Shown here in pieces: positions 26,674 to 35,402 of a stretch of DNA of 64,000 bases. The notes under the pieces are model-generated. The model was not told where the DNA came from and did not search any database. It saw nothing but the letters and a program-made list of their open reading frames with translations. Numbering within the stretch: position 1 is the stretch's first letter; the number at the start of each line of letters is the position of its first letter. The translations under genes and the position numbers were made by a program. The DNA is from Edaphobacter sp. 4G125 (GTDB lineage: Bacteria > Acidobacteriota > Terriglobia > Terriglobales > Acidobacteriaceae): positions 3,345,501-3,409,500 of the forward strand of contig NZ_CP060393.1 of the NCBI RefSeq assembly GCF_014274685.1. The letters are read 5' to 3'.

Positions 26674-27348
26674 ATGAAGAAGCGATTCCTTCTCCTCGCC
26701 CTTCTTCCCACGCTCTCCGGCTGCAACCCGCGCCCTGCGCCCGTGCCTGAGCCAAGGCCCTTCGCCCACTCCTCGCAGGCCGCGGCCCAAACCACCGCGG
26801 CCTCGCCGCAGAACTTCGATTACTACCTCCTCAACCTCTCCTGGTCGCCGGAGTACTGCCACAGTCACCCTTCGGACATCCAGTGCGCCCAGCACTCCAC
26901 CTTCGTCCTTCACGGACTCTGGCCGCAGAACATCGACGGCACCTACCCGCAGAACTGCGGAAATACTCCCGGCCCCGCTGATCCAACCCAATATTCCGAT
27001 ATCTACCCCGACGCCGGTCTCCTCCAGCACGAGTGGAAGACCCACGGCACCTGCTCTGGTCTCGCCCCCGACACCTACTTCGCGACAGCCCGCACAGCAT
27101 TCCATTCCGTCGCAATTCCACCCACACTTGCGCAGCTCGATCATCAAATCTCGCTGCCGCCGGACCAGATCCTCTCCTTGGTCACTCAGACCAATCCGTC
27201 ACTCACCCGTCAGAACCTCGCGCTCTCCTGCGGCAACAACTATCTCACCGCAGTCGAGGTCTGCTTGGATAAATCACTCCACCCCATCGCCTGCGGCCCT
27301 ATCCGCTCCTGCCGTGCTAACACCGTCCGCATCCCTCCACCGCAATAG
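26674..27348 (+). CDS. ribonuclease T2-family lipoprotein
   Basis: 224 residues from ATG 26674, giving the lipoprotein signal MKKRFLLLALLPTLSGC with lipobox LSGC; an ATG at 26647 is also possible. The two T2 active-site blocks are present: CAS I in FVLHGLWPQN and CAS II in HEWKTHGTCSG, with the catalytic His residues, plus Cys pairs expected for disulfides. RNase T2 cleaves RNA via 2',3'-cyclic phosphate. The lipid anchor places it in the periplasm or on the outer membrane, where it could feed on external RNA. Followed 23 bases later by the convergent end of the giant Ig-repeat gene. Confidence 0.9.
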   Translation: MKKRFLLLALLPTLSGCNPRPAPVPEPRPFAHSSQAAAQTTAASPQNFDYYLLNLSWSPEYCHSHPSDIQCAQHSTFVLHGLWPQNIDGTYPQNCGNTPGPADPTQYSDIYPDAGLLQHEWKTHGTCSGLAPDTYFATARTAFHSVAIPPTLAQLDHQISLPPDQILSLVTQTNPSLTRQNLALSCGNNYLTAVEVCLDKSLHPIACGPIRSCRANTVRIPPPQ

Positions 27349-27371
27349 ACCGAGGGATGCGCTTCAACTCC

Positions 27372-30300
27372 TTATTGCCCCGTTCCACTTAGCTGTATCC
27401 CGAACGTGGTTCCACCATTGCTAACCACGCCCAGAGTTGCACTACGAGCGCCTGTAGCATTCGGCCCGAATGTAACCGTCGCCGTACATCTCCCTCCAAC
27501 AGGGATTGGCGTCCCCACACATGTCCCTGCGTTCACGCTGAAATCGGCAGGAGTAGCCGATGAACTCGACATCGTAAAGCTCGAGATAGCCAAATCGGCT
27601 TCTCCTATGTTCGTAATCGTGAACGATTGCGCAGCCGATGTTTGATACAGTGCTTCCGTTCCGAAATTGATGGATGCGGGGGAAAACGTCGGAACCGGCA
27701 TCCCCCCTATTCCCAGAATCCCCCATTGAGCAGATTTTCCAGTAACAGAATCGACCACATTCACACTTGTATAAAACCTGCCAGTATTTGCTGGAGTCAC
27801 CTTGAGGCTCATCTGGCATGGAGTCTGCGAAACGCAATTGCCCGGATCGAAAACATACGTCTCCCCATTAGAGGCCGTAACCGTCGCGGTTACCGGATGT
27901 CCATTCGGAGCATTCACCGTCACTATCTGAGCCGTAGTACTCGTTCCGACCGGCACATTACCAACATTGATCGTCGACTGCGAAGCCGTGGGTGCGCTCA
28001 CACCAGCGCCAGCATTCCCATTCAAAGGGATGCTCTTCGAAATACCCGAAATCAAATCGACCAGCGTAAACTGCTCGTTCTTCGCACCCGTACTCTGGTC
28101 TACATCAAACGTGATCTGCAACCTACACGAACCTCCGACCGGAATGCTGTAGCCCTGATATCCAAGCGAACCTCCAATAGCAATTGGACCCCAGATCGGC
28201 GTGCTCGCGCACCCGCGCGAAGGCAACAGCTTTATCCCGTAGTTCCCCGTGTTCACTTGGCGTTGAATTAGCAGTGGGGCCGTTCCGGTATTTGCAACAG
28301 TGACCAGCCCCGCGTATCCCGGAACAATGCTGGAGAGAAAGTTGCTCTGGGTAAGAGTAAAATCCGCGCCATCACCACCGTCTCCGCCTATGCCATACAT
28401 CGGCACCGCTCCAAACTCGGTCTCAAGCATAGCCGTGCGTAAACCGGTTCCTTGTGGCGCAAACGTCAACGCGACACCGCACGATCCACCCGGCGGCGTA
28501 TAGCAATTCTCTATGTAAGAGAACTCACTGGCATTCGGCCCGCTAATACCCGAGATTTGAAATGGAATCGGCGGATCGTAGTAGCTTCCACCATACGAGA
28601 CCACCGTGCTCGATCCGGTACTCCCAACCGCAACAGCTCCAAAGGCTACTGGGCCATATTGGAAGCTGCTGCCATCCGAGGGAGAAGATGGAACTGAGAC
28701 CGGCAGCGTATACGGCGTCGAAGACGAGGTGGCATATACCATGACGTCTCCCTTGCTTCCATCCACCGAGATCGTGCAACTCGCCTGCCCTTGTAATACA
28801 TCCGGGCAATTCCCTGCTTCATAATTGATCGACCGGATCGTCGCCGGAGAGCTGCCGGAGTTCGTCAGTGTCACAGTTTGCGGAATACCGATCTCTCCAA
28901 TAAAGAGCCCTCCGGCAGGGGACAACACCAGCGGCCCACCTGAAGGTGCCACTCCTGTGCCAGTCAAGGGAACCGTCATCGTACGTCCCGAAGGCTGGCT
29001 TATCACCTCTAAAGCTCCTTTGTGTAAACCGACCTGTTGTGGCGAGAAGTAGACGTCGATCCGGCAACTCGCGCCGCCCTGCAACGCAAGGCATCGCTGG
29101 TTATTCTCCATCACAAAATCTCCCAGATACACAAGAGGGATGCCGTTCTCATCCAGAATTTGTATCGTGATATTTTGCGCATCCGTTCCACTGTTCGTGA
29201 TAGTCAGTCCCTGAGGATCAGTGGAGAAGCCAACCACCTCGGAAAACGACATAGATGAAGACGACACCGTAAATCCGGAAGGGCTTGTCGAAGGCGTCGC
29301 AGTTCCGCTCAAGGGAACCATTAGGGTTGTGTTCCCCTGCGAAATCTGCAACGCTGCACTCGCAGTGCCTTGAACAATCGGGCGAAATTGCACAGAGAAG
29401 GTACCACTCTGCCCCGGTCTGATATTGGCAGAGGGACCGCCGCTTATCACAAACGCTGCGGCATCTGGCCCCGTAATCGATAGGGACGAGGAGGAATAGC
29501 TCGAAGCGCTTCCATTATTTTTGATTGTGACAGACTGAGCGGAAGAGGTCGTGCCAACTGCGGTTTCGGGGAACGAGAGATACGTAGGAGACGCATCCAG
29601 AATGATCTGGCCTCCCGTTCCCTGTACCCACAATGTCCCGGTTTCGTGCGTGGTCTCATCCGTAATCACAAATGAGGTTGTTCTCAGTCCTAATGCCGAG
29701 GGCGTGAACTTAACCCGGATCGCACAGCCGCTTTCTCCTGGTCCGCAGCTTTGGAAGATAGCTGAAAAATCGCCATTTGCATTTCCTCCTGTAGGTGCAG
29801 CTGCACTGAAAGTATCTTGCGACAAGTAAATGACGCTTGAACTGGAACCATTCAACTCTACGGTGCCTATATCGAGTGGATTGACGGAAAACTGCAATAA
29901 TTCAAGATGAGACAGCGCTGTTTGCGTATAGCTTTTCACAGCGACTGCCCCTCGGACCGTATCCTTAGCCTGGAGCGATGCTGATTGCACACCAACCTGT
30001 GTCGGAGCAAATTTGACATACGTCTGGCAAGACCCACCAGGCTGTAACGTACTTGCGCAGGGATACTGTGAATCAATGCTGAAGACACTCGTATTCGTCG
30101 GAGGAATCAGCGACAGCGTAGGCGTTACCGGTTCCGTTCCATTATTAACAACTATTAACCCGACCTCTGCACTAGCTCCAATCCGCACCGGGTAATACGG
30201 GGTTGTAGGTGTGATGCTGATCGCAGGCCCCGCTGGCTGGCCACTTCCCGATAAAGCAATATCTCCATACTGCGTCTGTAGCGTTGCTATACGCGATCCT

Positions 30301-32174
30301 AGAGCCGTTGGAGTAAATATCACTTTGCACTGCCCTACCACAGAGGTGCAATCCACATTGAAGTCCTGCGGATTCGCTCCCGATAGCGTTCCAACAATTT
30401 GTATATTTTGTGGCGAACTCAACGTTACGGTCTGAGGAAGGCTCGGATAACCTCCAATCGGCCACGCCCCAAAATCAAGCGGTCTGCCATCGAACTGAAC
30501 CCCGCCCGGAGTCCCTTTGGTGACCCCCACCATTTGCTCCACAACATCTGTTCCCGCATGAGCCTCGACAGTCAGAAAATCGGGAATCGGGATGGAGCCA
30601 ATGTTAATGGTGTAGATCTGAACTGTAATCGTGCAGCTCGCTGCTGGAGCAATCGGAGCTTGAGTGCAGTTGTCGCTCTCAGCCCAACCGCTACTATCTG
30701 GAGATCCGGACACGGATAGATAGCCTGGCGTAATCACCAGATTGAACGCCTCACTGCCGGTATTCGTCACCGTAATCGTCTGCGGCGTTCCAATCTCCTC
30801 GAACGTCAGGGAGTCCGGCGTAAGCGTAAAGCTAAGCGCACCCGGAGTGGATACCTGACCTTGACCGCTCAGTGCAACGTGAATCAAGGCATTCGGAGCA
30901 TCGCTCACAATCTGCAGGTCCGCGCTCTTCTGCCCAGCGCTGGCCGGTGAAAACGTCACTGACATCGTGCAAGTCGCTCCCACTGCCAGTGGTGTCGTAG
31001 TGCTGCAGGGCAAGCTTACCGTGTTCATCACGCTGAACTCCGTCGCATTCGATCCCGCCAGAATCGGCTCAGAGATCTGAACTGCGGACGTTCCGTTATT
31101 GGTTAAAGTCAGGACCGTTGTGTTGCTGGAATTCACATACGTAGCAGGAAAGGAGACAGCCGCAGGCGAAACCGCCAGCCCCGAGGGAAAGGTCGTTGGC
31201 AGCGTGAAGCTCGCTGGAGCCGTGGTTAAAACCGGTTGAAAGGGAGCCGAAGACTGTATTAAACCAAAGAGCTGTCCAACACTCTGCGAAGGATTGTTCG
31301 CCAACAGAAGCGCCGCGCTCAGAACGTCATTCGGAGCGATACCACCCGCAGGAGCCGTCGCCTGAAAGAGCGTACCGCACGACGAACCATCCCCGGCAAT
31401 TCCTCCATTGGACTCGATACAGCTCGCAAGAATATCGGCCAACGTATTGATCTGCGCAGTCGGAAGCGTGGCGTCGCTGGGAGCAGTTGCGCCTGGTGTC
31501 GTCCCAGTTGCTGTATTGACCAACTGATTCGCCATCTTGAATGACGCCGTAAGTGCGGTGACATCATTGCTGCCGGCCCCAATGGCTGTCGCGCTCTGCA
31601 TATAAGGCGCCAGCGACCACACCGCTGCCACCGTCGTTACTTCATTGATGGTCACGTTCGTTGTCGGCGTAAGGCTACCGCACGGTCCCAGCGCCACCAT
31701 CATGCTGATCTGAGGATTAATCATCCCCGTTCCCGGATCTCCTCCGGTCGCCACCATGTATACCAATGCATCGGCGGTAGGACACGTATACGCTCCCGCA
31801 TAGTCGAACTTGCCCGATGCATCTGTCGTCAGTGGTGTGGCAAAAAGCGGCGTAGCCGCTGATCCATCACCCGTCGTCCCTACGGCATACATCTGAATCG
31901 ACGCTCCACTCACAGGCGTCGCTCCCCCTTGTACCAGCCCATACTTCACCGCAGGTGGAGGATTTGTGGGAGGCGGATTGCTCGGTGGTGGATTGGAGGG
32001 CGGAGGATTACTTGGCGGCGGGTTTGTTGGAGGTGGATTATTCGACGGCGGTTGCGTAGGCGGAGTCTGTGAAGAACTCTGTCCATTCGATCCACTGCAC
32101 CCGAAACAAGTAGTCAGAACACACACTACCGCAAACAGAGCACACGCTCTCAAAAGCCCATTAGCCCAACGCAT
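27372..32174 (-). CDS. giant secreted choice-of-anchor-D / HYDIN-like Ig-repeat protein
   Basis: 1600 residues from ATG 32174 (the in-frame TTG at 32186 is close to the AAGG). Hydrophobic signal, a Cys region (LTTCFGCSG; not a canonical lipobox), then a Pro/Asn linker of NPPPSNPPP units, a carboxypeptidase-regulatory-like segment (VQGGATPVSGASIQMYAVG), and a long series of ASPM-SPD-2-HYDIN-type Ig domains, each with a motif like TVTNTGS or VGTSTTAQIVTV and ending in a Gly-rich strand with LSGTG. About ten or more repeats. Likely cell-surface or extracellular adhesion or scaffold protein. Ligand unknown. Confidence 0.88.
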   Translation of the reverse strand: MRWANGLLRACALFAVVCVLTTCFGCSGSNGQSSSQTPPTQPPSNNPPPTNPPPSNPPPSNPPPSNPPPTNPPPAVKYGLVQGGATPVSGASIQMYAVGTTGDGSAATPLFATPLTTDASGKFDYAGAYTCPTADALVYMVATGGDPGTGMINPQISMMVALGPCGSLTPTTNVTINEVTTVAAVWSLAPYMQSATAIGAGSNDVTALTASFKMANQLVNTATGTTPGATAPSDATLPTAQINTLADILASCIESNGGIAGDGSSCGTLFQATAPAGGIAPNDVLSAALLLANNPSQSVGQLFGLIQSSAPFQPVLTTAPASFTLPTTFPSGLAVSPAAVSFPATYVNSSNTTVLTLTNNGTSAVQISEPILAGSNATEFSVMNTVSLPCSTTTPLAVGATCTMSVTFSPASAGQKSADLQIVSDAPNALIHVALSGQGQVSTPGALSFTLTPDSLTFEEIGTPQTITVTNTGSEAFNLVITPGYLSVSGSPDSSGWAESDNCTQAPIAPAASCTITVQIYTINIGSIPIPDFLTVEAHAGTDVVEQMVGVTKGTPGGVQFDGRPLDFGAWPIGGYPSLPQTVTLSSPQNIQIVGTLSGANPQDFNVDCTSVVGQCKVIFTPTALGSRIATLQTQYGDIALSGSGQPAGPAISITPTTPYYPVRIGASAEVGLIVVNNGTEPVTPTLSLIPPTNTSVFSIDSQYPCASTLQPGGSCQTYVKFAPTQVGVQSASLQAKDTVRGAVAVKSYTQTALSHLELLQFSVNPLDIGTVELNGSSSSVIYLSQDTFSAAAPTGGNANGDFSAIFQSCGPGESGCAIRVKFTPSALGLRTTSFVITDETTHETGTLWVQGTGGQIILDASPTYLSFPETAVGTTSSAQSVTIKNNGSASSYSSSSLSITGPDAAAFVISGGPSANIRPGQSGTFSVQFRPIVQGTASAALQISQGNTTLMVPLSGTATPSTSPSGFTVSSSSMSFSEVVGFSTDPQGLTITNSGTDAQNITIQILDENGIPLVYLGDFVMENNQRCLALQGGASCRIDVYFSPQQVGLHKGALEVISQPSGRTMTVPLTGTGVAPSGGPLVLSPAGGLFIGEIGIPQTVTLTNSGSSPATIRSINYEAGNCPDVLQGQASCTISVDGSKGDVMVYATSSSTPYTLPVSVPSSPSDGSSFQYGPVAFGAVAVGSTGSSTVVSYGGSYYDPPIPFQISGISGPNASEFSYIENCYTPPGGSCGVALTFAPQGTGLRTAMLETEFGAVPMYGIGGDGGDGADFTLTQSNFLSSIVPGYAGLVTVANTGTAPLLIQRQVNTGNYGIKLLPSRGCASTPIWGPIAIGGSLGYQGYSIPVGGSCRLQITFDVDQSTGAKNEQFTLVDLISGISKSIPLNGNAGAGVSAPTASQSTINVGNVPVGTSTTAQIVTVNAPNGHPVTATVTASNGETYVFDPGNCVSQTPCQMSLKVTPANTGRFYTSVNVVDSVTGKSAQWGILGIGGMPVPTFSPASINFGTEALYQTSAAQSFTITNIGEADLAISSFTMSSSSATPADFSVNAGTCVGTPIPVGGRCTATVTFGPNATGARSATLGVVSNGGTTFGIQLSGTGQ
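31951..32050. repeat. tandem degenerate triplet repeats coding a Pro-rich linker
   Basis: About 100 bp of GGA/GGC-GG-ATT units encode PPSNPPPTNPPP repeats of the Ig-protein linker. Repeat number is likely to vary between strains. Not a CRISPR. Confidence 0.75.
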
Positions 32175-32352
32175 CACGAAACCCAACCTTGTGTTTTTTC
32201 TGGGAGTCTTGAATTACATACGTTCTACGTCCAGGCAGTTTTAAAAGGCATCAATGCTGCAAAAAAATTCATCTTTATCAACGAATAACTACATATCACA
32301 ATCAAGATCCTGCCCGAAGATTAAAAATGGCCTTGTCAAGCCCGCCTTTTTC

Positions 32353-32381
32353 TTACTTTCGGCGTAAACAAAAGAAAGTAA
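32353..32381. other. inverted repeat in the gap 32175-32580
   Basis: TTACTTTC and GAAAGTAA separated by 13 bases. This 406-bp gap between the Ig-protein start and the udg end otherwise holds repeat R2 (32523) and AT-rich sequence. No gene is evident in it; the 69-codon frame at 32289-32498 has no recognisable feature. Confidence 0.45.
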
Positions 32382-32522
32382 ACTAGATATGGACACATTT
32401 GAAAACGCGATCGGTGCAGTTTTCACATCTGGAATCCAGTAAAATAAAAAGAAGGATCTGGAGAGACCCAGGGACTCTAGGCATCGCATCTCCCGCAACG
32501 CGTCCTCTTACCGCGAATAGAA

Positions 32523-32577
32523 GTCCGAACCTAACTTACGCGGTATGAATACTTTGGGTCAAAAACATAGGGGGGAG
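32523..32577. repeat. dispersed repeat R2, copy b
   Basis: GTCCGAACCTAA, 11 bases, TGAATACTTTGGGTCAAAAA, then a tail of six G followed by AG. It ends three bases before the uracil-DNA glycosylase stop, as copy a abuts dnaJ. It lacks the long middle section seen between the TACAAT box and R2 in the other copies. Confidence 0.72.
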
Positions 32578-32580
32578 AAG

Positions 32581-33474
32581 TCACCCCTTCGCAGGAGGCT
32601 TCAGCCCCAGCTCTTTCATCACCATCTGAAGGTCCTTCCATGCTTCACCCTTCTGTCGTGGATCACGGAGAAGAAACGCCGGATGGTAGGTCACTGCCAG
32701 CTTCGCTCCACGGCAGCCGTGCCATCGCCCACGGAGCCCACTGAGCGACTGTTTAGCCCCAAGTAGGTAGGTCGCCGCCGTTGATCCCAGGGCGACGATC
32801 ACTTCGGGCTGCACAATATCAACCTGACGTAGCAGAAACTGAGTGCAGGTATTCGCCTCCACTGGCTCTGGAACGCGATTCCCCGGCGGTCTGCACTTCA
32901 CGATGTTGGCGATATAAACCTGCTCGCGCTTCAGTCCCATCGCGTTAATCATGTTGTTCAAAAGCTGTCCGGCCTTACCGACAAACGGAAGCCCCTGTAT
33001 GTCTTCGTCGGCCCCTGGCCCTTCCCCCACAAACATCAGGCGAGCATTCGGATCGCCGTCGGCAAACACAATCTTATGCCGCCCGGCATACGCCAGGGGA
33101 CAACGCGTGCAATCTCCGATGTCCTCTCGAATAGCCTCCAGCGCGGCAGGCTTCTCCGCGGGCGACAGACGCACCTCAGGCAGAGGCGCAAGGTTATCAA
33201 AACTTACCAGCTTGGAAATCTCAGGCTCCGAAAACTCTCTTCTAAGAGAAATAGAAGGAGGGGTTGGTTTAGAAACAGTCTCGGCAGCAGGCGGCAGCTC
33301 AGTCTTCTGGACTACCGCACGAGATGGCTCCGCCGAAACAACTTCAGCGAGCTGCGGCGCAGCAGAGAAGACCTCTAACTCGTAAACCGGCTCACCCCGG
33401 CGATACAAGTCGTATACGCCCAGATCACGAAAATATTCGAGATAAGCGCGTAGCTGCTCTGCTTCTCCTGCCAT
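32581..33474 (-). CDS. family 4-type uracil-DNA glycosylase
   Basis: 297 residues. An N-terminal extension of about 120 residues precedes the catalytic domain. Motif 1 FVGEGPGADEDIQGLPFVG and motif 2 TYHPAFLLRDPRQK are typical of Fe-S-containing bacterial UDG. Cysteines DCTRC, VKC and NTC provide the 4Fe-4S ligands. Removes uracil from DNA. The N-terminal extension (Pro/Glu/Ser-rich) has no known domain and may be a flexible linker. Last gene of the rapZ-to-udg minus-strand block. Confidence 0.92.
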   Translation of the reverse strand: MAGEAEQLRAYLEYFRDLGVYDLYRRGEPVYELEVFSAAPQLAEVVSAEPSRAVVQKTELPPAAETVSKPTPPSISLRREFSEPEISKLVSFDNLAPLPEVRLSPAEKPAALEAIREDIGDCTRCPLAYAGRHKIVFADGDPNARLMFVGEGPGADEDIQGLPFVGKAGQLLNNMINAMGLKREQVYIANIVKCRPPGNRVPEPVEANTCTQFLLRQVDIVQPEVIVALGSTAATYLLGAKQSLSGLRGRWHGCRGAKLAVTYHPAFLLRDPRQKGEAWKDLQMVMKELGLKPPAKG

Positions 33475-33505
33475 AGTTCTATGCTATCGCGTGGATGGGC
33501 GGAAA

Positions 33506-33706
33506 TTAGTGTAAAGAGGGATCTGTACCTGGACGCTGAGGCAGAACGTATTTGACATAGCCCTGCTTGATCTCGTCCTGCGCGACGCGACACGCCTTGG
33601 TAGATTTCGCCACAATCAGCGGAGGCGCACCGGACTGCAACTGACGGGCTCTGCGGGCTGCGCCTTTAACCAGGCTGTACTTGTTGTGCAATGTACTCTC
33701 GTTCAT
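33506..33706 (-). CDS. rpoZ: RNA polymerase omega subunit
   Basis: 66 residues from ATG 33706, with GGGAGG upstream. HNKYSLVKGAARRARQLQSG and CRVAQDEIKQGYVKYVL match the short bacterial omega. It supports assembly and folding of the beta-prime subunit and ppGpp response. It is 53 bases downstream of gmk, the conserved gmk-rpoZ order. Confidence 0.88.
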   Translation of the reverse strand: MNESTLHNKYSLVKGAARRARQLQSGAPPLIVAKSTKACRVAQDEIKQGYVKYVLPQRPGTDPSLH

Positions 33707-33759
33707 GAGAAAGCCTCCCTCGTTGGTCTTGAATGTACCGCAGACCGGGAAAATGTACA

Positions 33760-34449
33760 TCACAAATTAACATTAACGGTGGAAATCTGGCCTTTATCTC
33801 CGAATGCCTCAAGAACGGCGCTTAGCTTTGGTGAAGCAGTATCGGTTCTGCATGTCTTCGCCAAGTCGTCGAATTCCTGCTCGCCACGTTCGGAAAGCAC
33901 AATCGCTCGCAACTCCGCTACAGCATTTTCCAGAACGTCATTGACCAGAGCATACTTGTACTCCCACACCTTGGTCATCTCGCCTTTGGCCGCGGCTAGT
34001 CGTTTCTGGATGATCGCCTCGTCGGTGACTTTTTCGGCAGCGCTTCGATTCTTCAACCGCTGCTCCAGAATCTGAGGGCTGGGGGGCAGAATGAAGATGG
34101 AAACGGCCTTTGGCATCTTTTTCATCACCTGCAGAGCGCCCTGCACATCGATATCAAGCAGAAGGTCTTTTCCCAGATCCTTGGCATGACGAAGTGCAGA
34201 GATTGCAGTGCCATAGTAGTTGCCGAAGACCTCCGCCCACTCCAGGAAGTCGTCGGCTGCAATCATGCGCTCAAACTCTTCCCGAGTCGTGAAGTAGTAC
34301 TCGCGCCCATTCTCCTCCGAACCTCGAGGAGCCCGTGTCGTGTAAGAGATCGAAAACTCCAGCCCTTCCACCAGGGTTCGAAGCTGGCTGACCAGCGTCG
34401 ATTTTCCCGATCCGGAAGGCGCTGAGATAATAAACAGAATTCCTGCCAT
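33760..34449 (-). CDS. gmk: guanylate kinase
   Basis: 229 residues. P-loop SAPSGSGKSTL, the GMP-binding ISYTTRAPRGSEENGREYYF segment and LLLDIDVQGALQV are family hallmarks. It converts GMP to GDP with ATP. The C-terminal 25 residues beyond the usual end are not conserved. It lies between yicC and rpoZ, the standard arrangement. Confidence 0.97.
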   Translation of the reverse strand: MAGILFIISAPSGSGKSTLVSQLRTLVEGLEFSISYTTRAPRGSEENGREYYFTTREEFERMIAADDFLEWAEVFGNYYGTAISALRHAKDLGKDLLLDIDVQGALQVMKKMPKAVSIFILPPSPQILEQRLKNRSAAEKVTDEAIIQKRLAAAKGEMTKVWEYKYALVNDVLENAVAELRAIVLSERGEQEFDDLAKTCRTDTASPKLSAVLEAFGDKGQISTVNVNL

Positions 34450-34496
34450 CTGCTCCCTGGTTTCAGTTCGTTGAATACTGTCAGTGTAATCGCAGC

Positions 34497-35402
34497 TTAT
34501 TCCAGATTCTGCACCTGTTCGCGCGCCTTTTCGATCTCGGCCTTGATCTCGAGTCCCAACTCCGTCATCCGAAGGCTGTTCTCTCCCGAAGCCGCACTGG
34601 TCTTCGAAAGCATCGTATTGGCCTCCCGATTCAACTCCTGGAGAAGAAAATCCGTTCGTTTGCCCAGTTCACCGCCCTGGTCCAGCATCGCAAGAAAGCG
34701 ATCAACGTGCGTCCGCAAACGGACAATCTCTTCTTCGATATCGCTCTTCTCCGCCAGGACCGCCGCTTCGGAGAGCAACCGCTCTTCACTTACAGACACG
34801 CCCTCCGTCAGCTCCGCCAATCGTATTCGCAAGCGATCGAACTGGGCCTGACGCACTCCATTCCGCAGCCCGGCCATCTCCTCGGCAAATCCCTGTAAAC
34901 GCCCCATGGAGGCACGCAATTCCGAAACCAGAACTGCACCTTCCTGAGCACGGGCTTCGTTCAGCTTCTCCACGAGTGCAGGCAGAGCCGCCATCACCGC
35001 CTGGTCGAGTTCAGGAATTCCTTCTACTCCTGGAGAACTCTCTGCGCTCATCACCCCTGGAATCCGAAGCAAGGAGTTCAGATCTGGCTGACTGGGCAAA
35101 CGATAGAGTTCAGCAGCTTTGCCGAAGGCGCTGACGTAGGCCCCCAGAAGATCTTCGTTCAACTGGATCTGGGCGCTGGCCTTGCGCTCGATCTGTAGAG
35201 TGACTTCAATATGACCACGCTTCAGCTTTTCCTTTAGAAATCGACGCATCTGGATCTCTAGCGCATCACAGTAAGAAGGCAGTCGCAGATGCAGATCGAG
35301 GAAGCGATGATTTACGCTCTTCATCGCAAGCGAGAAGCTAAGGTTATCGTTCACCACGCTTCGAGCACTTGCAAAACCTGTCATGGAATAGATCAGACTC
35401 AA
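34497..35402 (-). CDS. yicC: YicC family endoribonuclease-like protein
   Basis: 301 residues. The start is TTG 35402 with GGAGGGG 5-6 bases upstream; the family usually begins IYSMTGF, which is at residues 4-10. C-terminal ELNREANTMLSKT and LGLEIKAEIEKAREQVQNLE are the conserved DUF1732 block. YicC proteins are RNA endonucleases in recent work. The TTG overlaps the ABC exporter stop by four bases (TTGA), so translation is coupled. Confidence 0.95.
   Translation of the reverse strand: MSLIYSMTGFASARSVVNDNLSFSLAMKSVNHRFLDLHLRLPSYCDALEIQMRRFLKEKLKRGHIEVTLQIERKASAQIQLNEDLLGAYVSAFGKAAELYRLPSQPDLNSLLRIPGVMSAESSPGVEGIPELDQAVMAALPALVEKLNEARAQEGAVLVSELRASMGRLQGFAEEMAGLRNGVRQAQFDRLRIRLAELTEGVSVSEERLLSEAAVLAEKSDIEEEIVRLRTHVDRFLAMLDQGGELGKRTDFLLQELNREANTMLSKTSAASGENSLRMTELGLEIKAEIEKAREQVQNLE

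Noticed and set aside
31951-32050. Regular repeat resembling a CRISPR or satellite
   Set aside because: Units are short, lack unique spacers and encode the Pro-rich linker of the Ig-repeat protein in frame.
32289-32498. 69-codon minus-strand frame
   Set aside because: No Shine-Dalgarno, no family match and mixed hydrophobic and charged sequence; it lies in an AT-rich gap with an inverted repeat.
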